Positions 46,861-59,199 of a DNA stretch of 64,000 nucleotides are shown piece by piece; within the stretch, counting starts at the first letter, position 1, and the number at the start of each line of letters is the position of its first letter. The notes beneath the pieces were generated by a model. That model did not search any database. It saw only the letters and a program-made list of their open reading frames with translations, and had not been told where the DNA came from. The translations under genes and the position numbers were made by a program. Source of the stretch: Aldrovandia affinis (taxonomy: Eukaryota; Chordata; Actinopteri; Notacanthiformes; Halosauridae); contig JAINUG010000087.1 of NCBI GenBank assembly GCA_029706075.1, forward strand, positions 3,714,929-3,778,928. The letters are read 5' to 3'.

Positions 46861-46919
46861 GTTGCATGATTTTAAGCAGCTACTTCCCCTGCTCATGTAG
46901 TCAACCAACCAAGGTTACG

Positions 46920-48120
46920 AGTCGTCATTTACATTCTCATCAGAACTGCATTCCCTGAGGGGCAACTTGCAGCTTCTTGTCTCATCAGTTACAAAACACA
47001 AGACCACTTAATTTATCACACAAGGGGCTGTTTTCAGCTACCTCACTCGAGCCGCTGTGGGATTTGCACACCTTGGAGTGCGTTTTTTACAACATTTTGG
47101 CCGCAACTCCTGAACCATTTTTTGGTGCTAGATTCATTAGCTTGAGCTGAATTGATCCCACCCACCCAATTTGATTTTCCACCATTTAGAATTGGAAATA
47201 CCAACTTTTTTGAATTAGTCCTAGGCCATTTGGCCAATCGTCATCTAATGAGTCTTGAAAGAATCTCTGTAGTCCCAAATGGAATAATTATCAAATAAAT
47301 GTTGAACTTCCAAAACAGCTTGGCCTCCACAGTCCAATCCTCACCATCCTTGGTACATATGTGGAATGGGTGACTCTGAGGCAGCATGCCAAATATGGTT
47401 GACGTCTGCCAATAGGTGGCACTGTAACAATAAAAAAGAATAAAAAGAATAAAAATGCTAAATCATCAATTGTTTGACCAATCTGGTTGAAATTTTGCAT
47501 TCTACATCTCTGTCCAAGCAAGACAATTACATTTGTTTTCATTCTGAATTTATATATTTAAAAACATGGCTGTTAGCCAATTAGATAACAGCAACCATTA
47601 GACAGGCTTACCAATTGCCGATCATCATGAAACTTGGTGAGTATGTTGATCTCTCAACTAGGTACTAACGTTTAACTAGCACACTATAGCACTTCATCAT
47701 GTACCATTCATCCAAAAAAAGTGGCCTTACAGCGGAAACAAACATAATTGGCACATGCTGCTTAGACCCCATTACTTGCTGATTGTTGATATATTATTAT
47801 TATCAAAAATATATTTTTGTTTGGTGTTAAACTGAGCACAACACTTAACAATGTCTATAATTCAAAGTCTGTTGCTGGCAGGCCTGTTTCTTGTTGAAAT
47901 CAAGGTGCAACCTTGGATGAAATCATTCCCAGGGCTGGTTGATTCTAATCAGGAGAATAGAACTGAAACTCTTTTGCTCAATGCCACAAAAATGAAGTAC
48001 TTTTACTGCAGGTAACTGGCACATTCACAGTCTCACCTCAGACTCACCTTGACAGTCCATATGGCCTGTCCTAAACACAACGAGGAAAAACACAGGAAAG
48101 TCTAAAAATATATTTAAAAT
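46920..48120. other. Intergenic DNA, possible old repeats
   Basis: No coding signature. The text around 47.0-47.7 kb has the look of diverged repeat DNA but I cannot assign it. Confidence 0.3.
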
Positions 48121-48146
48121 ATATATATTTATATATATATAATATA

Positions 48147-48706
48147 CACTACCGTTCAAAAGTTTGGGGTCACCTTCCATCTGGACTATGGCTAATCAGG
48201 CACTCCTTCATTCTTCAGCAAGATAACGACCCGAAACACACCTTGAAGTTGTGCAAGAACTATCTGGTGAAGGAGGAATGTGAACAACAACTCAAACTAA
48301 AGACCTGGCCTGCCCAGTGTCCAGACCTCAATCCCATAGAACTTGTATGGGACAAACTGGAAAGGAAGAGTCAAAGCAAAGCAACCCACAAGTTTCTCTG
48401 GGAATTGCTGCAGGATAGCTGGGAAAACATGTCGGGTGATTTCCTGCTAAAACTTATTAACGGCCATATGAATGGCCACTGTTTGTGAGGCTATTCTCAC
48501 GCCAAAGGGTGACTATTTTGAGGAATCCAAGATTCAATTTTCAATATAATTTTCTTGAACATTTATTTGATGTTCATTTTGTTCATTGTTACATGTGTTT
48601 TTTGTCATTTTAAAGTATTTACAGAAATGTATACGGTGTAAAGCATTGTCAATTATGAGATAAAAATAGTTTCCAGCAGGTGACCCCAAACTTTTGAACG
48701 GTAGTG
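48147..48706 (+). mobile_element. Tc1-like deletion derivative with perfect 29-bp inverted ends
   Basis: Both ends (48147-48175 and 48678-48706) are perfect inverted repeats beginning CACTACCGTTCAAAAGTTTG, flanked by TA. Only the end of the transposase survives, at 48219-48488: QDNDPKHTLKLCKNYL, then TWPAQCPDLNPIELVWDKLE and a C-terminal tail. DLNPIE..W is the hallmark of the last catalytic part of Tc1 DDE transposases. The element is 560 bp, against about 1.3-1.6 kb for intact relatives, so it is internally deleted but could be moved in trans. Confidence 0.9.
48219..48488 (+). pseudogene. Tc1 transposase C-terminal fragment
   Basis: An open frame of about 89 codons with the QDNDPKHT and CPDLNPIELVWD motifs, ending in TGA inside the element. 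The DNA-binding domain and the first catalytic aspartate are absent, so it cannot act as a transposase. Confidence 0.88.
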
Positions 48707-48719
48707 TATATAAAAAATT

Positions 48720-50200
48720 CTCATTCAAACAATGAATAAATAAATTGCATTTATATGGATCCTTTCAAGGACCTGAATGCACTACACATCTCAAGCACCA
48801 CCGATGTGTAGCCCTTGTTAGTGCGATGCACTGCGGCCATCTTCAAACACCTCAGTCCAGGTGTAAAGAGGCCTTGTAGTTGTGAGATTCAGAATCCCCT
48901 GCTGCCTTTTGCTGTCAGCCCTGTCCTTCTGTTGCAGAGAGCTGGCTCTTTTCTGCACAGATAATGTAATCACGGGCAAAAGCCCTGAGATGGCAGATGT
49001 AGATCAGCCATATTAACATACAGCAGCCTCGGTGCTAAATGAGGTGGCGGGTGTTGCGCACCACCCGCATCTCCCTTGATTAGGTTTATCGTTAATTACG
49101 TCCTTCACTTGATCGCTGGTATCCTTTTGCGATACCATCACTGGGGGACAAATGTGACCTCTAAAAAAAAGAGATAAGTTTCAATATTAAAGAGACGGCC
49201 ATCCTAAAAACAGCGAAAAGAGGCAGATTAGAAAAGATATTGTCAGGGCTTTGCAGAGCACGCGGTCGATAGAAATCGAACCGGGAACAGTGATGGGGCA
49301 GGCTAAGATAACCTCTTTGGATGGAACACGGCAAATGAAAATCCAAAGAGAAAGATAGTGCTTATAAAAACAAGGTATGCGGTACCCCCTGTTGCATTGT
49401 CTGAGTCTTTCTATTCAAATATGTTTTTTTCCTGTTTAGGCTGTTTGGTGAACGTTGAATGTTGTCAACAACCTCGCCTGACGCTGTTCAGTCCACATCA
49501 AAAGGAGTTAAAAACCCATAGCTGGTGGAAGCCCTACCTAGCAGCAGCGTCGGGCCTGACCATAGCAACGGCGCATTCAACTTGTGGTACAAGTGGTACA
49601 AAAACAGAGACTGGGTAGTTTTGTGCAAAACATGTAAGGAAGCCTTTTGTGAAATTAGTTTATTAGCTACTGCAAAATTACATTTTCGTGATAGCTTCCT
49701 TAAATTGGAGATTCAAATTGGAAAAAGTGTCCCTTCATTCTAGACCGCCATGAAAAATTACATTTCCACAAGGAGTGCATGCAGAAAAAGGTGCACTTAT
49801 CTCAGTCAGGTAACCAGTTAATGTTCAGCTTGTTAATTAGGAGGCTATTGAGCAGGAGAATAGGCAAGATGGTATGATGGAGCAACTGCGCTGTCTACAG
49901 TTCCTGGACAGACAGGGGCTGAGAATAAGGGACCATACAGATAAGGAGAGCAATTTCCAAAAATATTTTTTCTCAGCAACGGATTTGTTGGTAAATATGC
50001 ATCTCATGCCATGTTTGTTGGTAAATATGCATCTCACGAGGGTCTTAGTGAACTATGCCTTTTAACATGAAAGATGTGTGCTGGCTAAACATGTACAGTT
50101 GACTGTATTTTTAGAATGACCGTTGCTACGCAGCCTGTGTTATGTTCTTAGCTAGCTCACTTGCGTGGTGGTAGGTGCTTCATCCAGCCTTATACATGTG
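48720..50200. other. Intergenic DNA
   Basis: No gene recognised. The stretch 48960-49350 is complex and repeat-free (candidate regulatory DNA). A 30-base direct duplication lies at 49984-50043 (TTTGTTGGTAAATATGCATC repeated). Confidence 0.35.
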
Positions 50201-50234
50201 CCAATAAAGCTAGGCAATTACAACAGACAGCAAG

Positions 50235-50332
50235 AAATCCTGATTAAATTCATTTTGATTCCATGAAGTAAGAAAATAAAATGTGAAAAATGCTAAAGGG
50301 GGTGAACACTTATATACTCACTGTATATTTTA
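50235..50332 (+). mobile_element. Tc1-like 3' end fragment
   Basis: AAAGGGGGTGAACACTTATA followed by TACTCACTGTAT resembles the typical right end of fish Tc1 elements (GGGGGTGAATACTT..CACTGTA). No transposase precedes it directly. It might be the other end of the 46.4 kb copy, separated by later insertions, but this is unproven. Confidence 0.4.
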
Positions 50333-50339
50333 TTATATT

Positions 50340-53220
50340 ATGTGAAAACAATCAGCGAAAACAAATATTTTCAGTTATAGTACAACTTACAGCCTCCAAG
50401 TTATAACGTTAATGGTACTCCCCCATGAAACACAACTCGTTGTCGATCCCACATCTGAGAAGAACAATGCATTTGTGTTATTTAAAGGTATTTGGCTTAT
50501 CTGCGAGTCACACAAGTAGACACAAATTGACACGTTGATTGTCTTAGTTACTAAATTCAAGAAAGACAAAATACCCCACAAAGCTTGACTCATTTAAAGT
50601 GCAACTCCATTTCACTGTCAAAGACAGAGATCAAAGGCACAGCAAGTGCTTCGATCTTCAGGCATGACACAGTCCTGCTGCAAATATACATTTTTTCCAA
50701 CCCATTGTATATGATAGTGATGGGGGGTTTGATATGTTAATTTCAAAATATGTGCATGTGCTTGTATTTTACCATTAAGTGCGATTTATCAAATCATACT
50801 CAAAAATATGTATATATTATTGCTTTACTGAAGTTTGATTAATTAGATGTCATATGCGAGGCAAAGAAATATATGAACAAATCTATGATCGTCTGATAAA
50901 TGAAGACCAAGATGTGGGGCTCACTCAAATCATGATTCCTGACAAAGCAATTCATTTGGCTTTGCTCTTGGTGGATATTTTACGCACAACTAAAAGTGAT
51001 TGTTTTCAATTTGATTTGACATTCTAATGGAAAAGTATCTTTCGAAAGTTAAGGCCAAATAGCTCTTTCAATTATGTCCAGATTCAAATTAACTGTCAAG
51101 CGTTTGTTCCACATATTTGTTACTTACAACATTAATTTCATGGTCACATTAATCAAGCAAACCGATATTAATGGTAGACCTGTCAGATTGTGTGTTAAGT
51201 TAAAGCAATTGTTTTCAGTGCGGTGATACACCCCATGGTCCAGGATTGAATCCTGCAACTCTGACTTGCAGCCCCCACAGGGTAGCATATAATTAGCTAT
51301 ATCGTCGCATAGGAACTGAGGGGTTTATTCAGCGGGTATACTCCACTTCATTGCCTCAAGTCTTCCGGTCAATGGGGTGCCTACAGTCTGCCTGCACCAA
51401 CTGTTTAAGGAGTACAGTCCTCCAGCAGAAACATTGCAAAAAAGTTAAATAAGAGGTGCCTGGCTCCCAAAAAATACATATTTGGAAAAAAATATATGAA
51501 AAAAAAAGAGAACAACAAAAAAAACAAACATACGTTTTTAAAAATAAAATTGTGGCTCTTAGTATGAATTTATTTTTCCCCCGGAGGGAAAAGTTTGTTC
51601 CCCCTGCCAAGAGCATCGATCTTGGCTCGCAGTGTCGCAGAGTTTTTAATGGGCGTGGGGAATGAGAGGGGGGAAGGCTGAACGATCCATCTCTGTGATG
51701 AATGACTCGTGAGTTTGTGAGATATGACATTACTCGTGAGTTTGTGAGATATGACATTACAGCTGTTTGGGGAGATGGATTGCCTTCTCAGAATAAAGTT
51801 CTCTCCATACCACAATGAACTCGCAATATTGTACAGATCAATCTCCATCAGGAGCACCTCTCTTTGTGCAAATCGCTTAACAGGAAGGAAAAGGCACTGC
51901 ACCTTGTGAAAGGTTAATGCACACACATTGGCCTTGGGCCAGAATGGAGGTTAATTCCAGCCGGCAGCCTGAAAATAATACCGGTGTAGCTTTTTTTTCT
52001 CCCATTGTACTGAACTGTAACTTTTAGCCAAGTCATGCAGAAACTGCTATGTTTCAATATCAGTTCTTTACATGCATGCATACGCAATTGGTATGGCTAA
52101 ATCCTTAAAATAGTTTTTTGTCTGTAAGCACTCAGTAGAGTGTCTTTTTTGGGCCTCTGTGAATTGTAAACACTGCTAGGTCGCTCAACGTATGAACGAT
52201 GAGTCGGGGCTGATGGCCCAGATAGCCCTTTTTTTTCTTATCGTAAGAAAATGACATTTTGTAAATCTGTTCCTAATGCATTCGCATTGCGTATGATGTT
52301 ATTGCTGCGAGTGGTTTCAAAAAAAAGAAACAGCATCACAACGGTCATTTCACAACAGATAAACCAGTCAGTAACATAGAACTCATTTGTCTAGGGCCAG
52401 GTAAACCCCACTGTTTATCTTTAAATGTACAGATGCAAATTTACCACGGTTTGAAGATGCTTAAGTTTACTGGACTTTAATGATTACACTTGGATTTAAT
52501 TTATACAAGTCGTGCAGTTTATTTAATCAATTTCATTTTCACCCGCAAGCAAGATATATGACAGACCTGTGGATCCATGAGGATTGGTTGATCTAGAGAT
52601 GCTTGTTTTCCCATGCAGTAGCTACTATCGATTTTCTAAAATATTTTTTTATATTAAAAAACTATGCATTGTCAAACGAGGCATTCTTTCTCCAATATAG
52701 AGAAAAGCCTGATTCCCCCACCTCCCCACAATAATCAATAAATCTCTGTGTCAAATTTCCTCCTTTTGTGACTGTGGCCAAAGATTCTATGTTGTGGCTG
52801 ATAGATCGATGTCTGTGCCAAAGGCGGGCTGCTGACAGCAGATCGAATTCTCCAATCAATGAGTTGGTGCCTCCTCAATCCCTCCCCCTTGCAAAGTAAC
52901 AGACCTGTCAGGATCAGGCAACAGTCTTTCCCACAAAACTGTGTAACAAAACTAAAGTAACAAAACAAACAGAAATATAGTTGATGACAATGTAGGTTGA
53001 TTGTCAATCTGGCATTGGGGTAAGCGGACTACTTAAACTAATACGATTAGCTAACACTAGGATCGCCGTGACTTCTTTTTAGGCGTTTGGTGATTTAAAA
53101 ATTAAAATAACTTTGCCTTTGGGAAAGTCACGTCACCCCCACTCCCTGCCTGTCTCTGGAGTCACATCAGTACAGGGGTATTTGTTCATTGTGAAGGAAG
53201 GTGCTATTCATTCTCTTCAT
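50340..53220. other. Gene desert segment
   Basis: No gene recognised. It contains a SINE-like head around 51215-51330 (GGTGATACACC..GGATTGAATCCTG and CCCCACAGGGTAGC) and a 27-base tandem duplication at 51705-51758. Confidence 0.35.
51705..51758 (+). repeat. 27-bp tandem duplication
   Basis: Two identical consecutive units beginning ACTCGTGAGTTTGTGAGATA. Confidence 0.95.
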
Positions 53221-53239
53221 AGTTTAGGTACTAGGTTCT

Positions 53240-54550
53240 CTGTCCTGACCCCTTCCGCAATCGGTCAGGACCGCAGAATCACTTGCGATCTTCCGCAAGA
53301 GACTCAAAACCCATCTTTTCAGACTCCACTACCACTGAATGCTGTAGCCTACATCTAGCCAATTGTCATCACCACTGCCTACTTGTTCAATACCTTTTGT
53401 ACACTACCGGTCAAAAGTTTTAGAACACCCCCATTTTCCAACTTTTACTGAAATTTAAGCAGTTCAAGTCCAGTGAATAACCTGAAATGGTACAAAGGTA
53501 AGCGGTAAACTACCAGAGGTTAAAAAAAAAAGTTTAGGTTACCAAAAACGGAAAAATAATGTCAATTTCAGAGTTATAAAAAAAGAGGCCCTTTTCAGGG
53601 AACAAGTAATGGGTTAACGTGGGTTAACAGTCACTCTGTGCAAGTCGCCGACTCTGGATCCAGTAAAAAAGCCCCAGACCATCACGCTTCCTGCTCCATG
53701 TTTGACAGTTGGTGTCACACACTGAGGAACCATCCTTTCGCCTATTCGATGGCCTACAAAAACCTTTCAAAATTTCAAGATTTGAAATTTTGATTCATTG
53801 GTCCATAAGACCTTCCAGTCTTCAGTAATCCACTGGTGGTACTTCATGGCCCAGGCAAGCCTCTTTTTCTTATTTTGCCATCTTAGCAATGGCTTTCTTA
53901 CTGCCACTCAACCTGTCAAACCTGCAGCTCAAAGTCTTCTCTTCACAGTTGAAACTGAGACTTCCTTACTTCGACCAGTGTTAAGCTGTGCTTGAAGCTG
54001 TTGTCCTGTGAGCCACCTATCATGCAAGCTGTTGACTCTCAGAAACTTGTCTTCTGATTTTGTTGTGGCTTTGGGTCTGCCATACCTCCTTCTGTCAGTT
54101 TCCTCCAGTTTCCAAGTGCCTTTTGATGGTGTAGGAAACTACTCACTGCCAAAAAATGTACATTAACCTAAACTTTTATTTTTTAACCTCTGGCAGTTTA
54201 CCGCTTACCTTTGTACCATTTCAAGTTATTCACTGGACTTGAACTGCTTAAATTTCAGTAAAAAATGGAAAATTAGGGTGTTCTAAAACTTTTGATAAGT
54301 AGTGTATATGTATCCCTGCTTACTCCTCATTTAAAAAAAAAAGAATAATAAATACAAAATTACTAACTTTTTCCTTCCCAGTGTTACAGGTATGGTATGC
54401 AGCTGCCTACAACGATGTCTATCGCTTTATTACTGCACTGATCTCTTGCGTGAACTATGATTGTTCCTACCATGTATTAATGCACATCTTGTAAGTCGCT
54501 CTGGATAAGAGCGTCTGTAAAATAATTAAAATATAAATGTAATGTAAATG
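53240..54550 (+). mobile_element. L2 LINE 3' end, split by a Tc1-like insertion
   Basis: At 53273-53338 the + strand encodes AESLAIFRKRLKTHLFRLHY plus H and a stop, the very C-terminus of an L2 LINE ORF2. The 3' untranslated part stops at 53399 and resumes at 54307, running through CTTGTAAGTCGCTCTGGATA (hairpin at 54497-54513) to an AAATGTAATGT tail at about 54550. The intervening 900 bases are a separate transposon. Confidence 0.85.
53402..54304 (-). mobile_element. Tc1/mariner-type element with long (~145-bp) inverted ends
   Basis: The left arm (about 53402-53545) and right arm (about 54160-54304) are reverse complements with few mismatches, starting CACTACCGGTCAAAAGTTTT, and TA flanks both sides. 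The interior, on the - strand, resembles decayed Tc1 transposase DNA (for example the complement of CCCCAGACCATCACGCTTCC). No long frame survives. It is inserted in an L2 LINE 3' untranslated region. Confidence 0.85.
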
Positions 54551-54559
54551 TGGGTACTG

Positions 54560-57500
54560 TGTATTCAAACCTATCACTCAGAAGTAGAATAATTTGCTTT
54601 GACTGCATACGCTGGTAACTTCCAAAGAGAGGCCCCACTTCACATTAAGTGGCCCTAATACCATAAGTATACTGTAACTACAGGAGTATTTACACTAACA
54701 TAGTTAGTCTACACTAACAATGTAAGCATTGTTACACTGTACTTAAAACATTTGAATACAGGAGTTATCAGGTAGGATCGTTGTTCTGACAGAAAGCAAA
54801 TCATTTTTGCAGGACAAGTTCTTATTGCATATGAGACATTTGTTATCAGGAGTTATCTGGGGGATTAGTGTTCTTACCACCTACATTGGAAGAGACATGG
54901 TGGTGTGTCAACACTGCAAGAAGACAGCATTTCAAAATTGTTAGTCTTCTGGGGCAAATGGCAAGCGTTACGGAATGTTTACTGTGCAATTAGTTGATTA
55001 GTCAGGGATTTGATTAAGAATCTTTTGCCATTTGGTCTCACAACATGCATGCTTTTGTGTCCTCTTGAGTGAAAGCAGTACTAACAATCAAACTTGGCAA
55101 CACGGCTGCACGGCACATCAGCTTATGCAAATCACCATATTTTGCATTTAATTTTGATTCACACAGATGTTAATTAATGCCCTATATCAAAATGACCCAA
55201 GCGTCTATGAGTGTGCAAGGAGCCCGGATGATTTAAATAGAAGAAAAGCACAGAAAATGCACACAACGGGCAGAGGAAACTTGATAAAAACCTGCTTGGG
55301 AAATGCGATCCATAGAAGCCTGGGCCACACTTTTATTGTAATCTTAAAACAAAATGTCTCAAGGGTGAGTCTTAGATTGTGATTTTTGCCATTTTAGTTT
55401 TATTATTATTTTTAAAAAGCATTGGTGATAAAAAATAAAAATATTCCACTATCTTCTTGGCTCCCATGGTTTGGGGCAAAATGTAATTTCCAGTATGGGA
55501 AGGACTGAATTGCAGCATAGGTCTATATGCCCAACGGATGTATTTCATTCATGCCGGCCCAAATTTGGTTAATGCGTTTGACCCTTTGGAAGTCATCAAA
55601 ACTATCACACCGAGCAGCAATTATTTTTACTGTGCGTTAGTGAACTGTATTTTTCCTGATCCAAAACGTGATGTGATGTAAAATGTGTTTATATTCACGG
55701 GAGTACAGTCATACTCATCAGTCCGAGTGCAGTAATCGTGCTGTTCTCCATCTGTGGGGACAGTATGGCGTTAGATCACACACAACTCAATACGGTGTAA
55801 ATTTGTGACAGTCACGCACCTGTTTGTTTGCTGTAACACCCTGCAATTGACCGGTTCAACCCAGGGAAAACAAATAAGATAATGGAAATATGAATACTTT
55901 CACAGTCGGGTCAAAAAGAGTATTTCGAAAGAGCGGTCATATGCCATATGCCGCGCATTTGTTTCGAAAATTGCTCTTGCGTGCTGCAAGCTGCTGTAAT
56001 CAAGCCTCGGCGCACCAGAGAAGAGGGTTTGGAATTGACGACAGGGGCACTCAACCTCCCCACTCGATTGCGCTTAATACATCTTGCCTGACAGCAGGGC
56101 TTGCGTTGGCTGGTATCATGAGGTGAGAGCACAAACTTTTTATTTTTTATTACTTGCACTGGGACATTGCATGCGAAGTTTGCGTTTCCGTGATTATAGC
56201 TCTGGCACCATGACAAATTGTGTGGATGGAAGCGTAGCGTTTTTCATTCTTCTGACTCCAATTCAGCTGCGTATCAGTCAGAGAGAGCGCAAGCGTTAGA
56301 TGAGAGCTAACGTAATCCCTTTTGGCGGCGACCTTTGATGGCGGAAAACAATACAGCGCCCAATTTTCCGCTTATTACTTTTCTGCGATGAAACTGCATT
56401 TCCGAAAAGTTCTTTTCCTGGGTTATGTGACCAAGCTGGGCCTCCTCGCACCGCCTCATGAAGCCCATCTACGGGGAAGTCACTGTGAAGGTGAATCTGG
56501 AGTTTCACAAGATATAAGCGAGCAACACAACAAAGAAAAGACGCATTTGACAAATGCTTTAATATTTAAACTTTTTGATTCACAAGACAACTACGGCTTG
56601 CTATGTATGCTATAGCAAAGACCATAAGAGGTACAGCAGGAATGTCGCACTTGTAGTCATTTCATTTCAAATCACAAAGCCAAGGCCTAAATTCCATCTA
56701 ACTGAAACGAACTTTCTTCAGGAAAAGTGAAATGAGGTACCGTTAGGTTGAATCAGCCCAAGTTTACGTAGATCAGTACATGACTGTTTGGTTTTATTGG
56801 ACTATATGTGCTGTAATTCAATATGCAATGCAGTCAGCCTGAATCATGGCAAATGAGATCACGACAGTAAGTAAACTTTATTGTTGCAGTCAGTCTCCTC
56901 TGAAATCAATAGCCTAGAAAAAAAACACCTAAAAACAGTTTGTGTACAGGGCTGAACAATTAATTATACCTCATTCTCATAATTATACTTCCATTCCAGA
57001 AATGGAATTTCAATACCCATGATTCATTTCCACTCCCCTTCAGAGGGGTGGTAACTAATGACATTACTCTGAGCACACCATTACAGGATGACAGGGGTAA
57101 ACCACCCCTCTAAATACAGAAGGACCTACATCTGCTTTTTCCTGGTGAATTAATGCTTGAACTACTACCGTGGGGAATTTGGTCCTTCTCAATTCATTAC
57201 ACTCATAACATGGCTATTCTGAAAGGAAAAAACACGGTGAACAATAATAAACAGTTCCAAATTCATGCTGGAATTTTCTTGAAATTCATGCTTACGTAGA
57301 GACAAGTGGGTATTGGCCAGGCAGATAGGTTGACCTATCAGTGCACCTGGCAAACATTCAACTCAGGAACAGTTTTCTCACGCTTGCATTCGTAATGTAA
57401 ATCATTCGATGCAGGATCAGTACTTGAGGCCAGAATGTTTTCAAACATAATCCACAGGGTTTTAAAACATAATCCACAGGAAATCTGGCCTATGAGTCCA

Positions 57501-58975
57501 AATTCGGTCCTGGTTTTCCTTTCTCTCAGGTAATTCATTGAACAATTAATGCAACTGATTGACCAGAGTGTCTTTACACCTGACTCCCAGGAAAAGGAAG
57601 GGTGGAAAAACAGCGATTTGAGGAACCCGGCTGTAGTAGTATCTTTCGAATTTAAATCTAACTTTATTCGCTGTTATATTTTTTTCTGTCTGGCAGGACT
57701 GATAAAACTACTTATTTCTGCATATTCAGAGTCTTAAAGGTTTTAGAGATGGCCGTCTTGGCAAAAGTTAAAAGTTGCAGGTCATCCTCCCGATTAATGT
57801 CTTAGATCGTCCTTTTTAAATTAGTTTTCACGTAGCGTCTTTACCATGGCAGACCAAAATGTCAAACTCCCTTCCATTGACTTCCTGCCATAAAATGCTA
57901 ACAGCATTTCATTGGCATTCTACAAGGATGCCAGTGCTCCTCAAAGCAGTTAAGAATTCACAAACCCTGTATTTCTCATTTTCAAGGGTCACCCGAGGGT
58001 CGTCTTATTAAGGACATAGGAGCTCAAATGGTAAAACTATTAATGCACTTCCCCCTGGAGATTTAGATGACCCTTTATGATAACACTTTAGAGGTTGAAG
58101 ATAACATTTTATCATGGAGAATTTCAATAAATGACTTAGGGTTTGTTTATTTTATTTTATGTAGTCTTGCAATTTGTGTTCACCCTGACCCACAGAGGGT
58201 TATGAGTTCAAACCTCAGCTTTGTCAGCATCAAATACTTTAAAGGTGGTACACCCCACCTCTTGCTTGGCACGATTAAAAGATGTGGATTGTGGGTAAAT
58301 TGTCCTGTCCAGGTTGACATTCTGAAAGTGGAAAGGAACTCTGGCTAAGCTGGGCCACCAGCATCAGATTCCACCTCAGAAAATTGTAAAATATCCAGCT
58401 GTACAGAAAACAGATGTGTAAGATATTTGATTATATATATATATAGATTATTGATATTTATAGGTTTATTTGTTGATTTATTTATACCTAAATGGTATGT
58501 ATGATGTAATTATAGATAATTGATAACTAACAAGGGGCCTTATTTTTCTCAAGAAATAAAAAACAATAAAAGGTTTTGCGGAATTGGGGAATGGACTGAT
58601 GTATGTCAAATATGTAATGCTGGAAAAGATCGAAGTATGATATCCTTGATTTTCACTCTTCTAAAACATATATATTATAACTAAGTACATAGGTATTGTC
58701 AAGAAGATTGTATAATATAACCCACTGGTAAGGTGTTTTTTTGAGGGACAAACAAAAACAATATGAAAGCACATATGAACTTAATAATGAACAATGAATA
58801 AAGAACTGAATGAAATCCTCCCTATACCAGTGCCTACTATGATGAGGGGTCTTGAGGAGAGACAGTGGCAACTGGCCACAGCTTCACCTTGGACAAGGTA
58901 TTCCATGGCCCCGGTTTATCTGGTGCCTGTATCACCTGCATTAGCTGGAAAGTGAAAACAAGGCTGGCCCTCTTC
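54560..58975. other. Gene desert segment
   Basis: No gene recognised. A short duplication of AAACATAATCCACAGG lies near 57443-57480. A B-box-like GAGTTCAAACC at about 58205 suggests a degenerate SINE around 58180-58370. The stretch 55850-56550 has higher CG content and overlapping open frames on both strands but no family resemblance. Confidence 0.35.
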
Positions 58976-58980
58976 GGAGG

Positions 58981-59196
58981 ACACATTACAGGTATTTAGC
59001 AGACGCTCTTATCCAGAGCGACTTACACAGTTTATATTTCTTAACATACAATCTATTTACACAGCTGGATATTTACTGAAGCATTTCAGGTTAGGTAACT
59101 TGTTCACGGGTACAATGGCAGTGCCCCACCTGGGAGTTGAACCTGTAACCTTTGTGTTACAAGGCCAGTTCCCTAACCATTATACTACCACTGCCG
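58981..59196 (-). mobile_element. tRNA-derived SINE with UnaL2-type tail
   Basis: Same element as at 38.33 kb: on the - strand a tRNA-like head (GTATAATGGTTAGGGAACTG, then AGGTTCAACTCCC), a middle with AATATCCAGCTGTGTAAATA, the GGATA hairpin (59004-59020) and a short tail of TGTAATG. Confidence 0.8.
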
Positions 59197-59199
59197 TGC

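Noticed and set aside
46385..50332. A single Tc1 element from 46.4 to 50.3 kb with a left and right end
   Set aside because: The left end has no matching inverted repeat at 50.3 kb that I can verify, and the 48.1 kb element inside has its own complete ends and TA sites; the fragments are kept separate.
55890..56615. Cluster of frames in a CG-richer block
   Set aside because: Translations are cysteine/arginine-rich but resemble nothing known; possible regulatory DNA but no basis for calling a gene.
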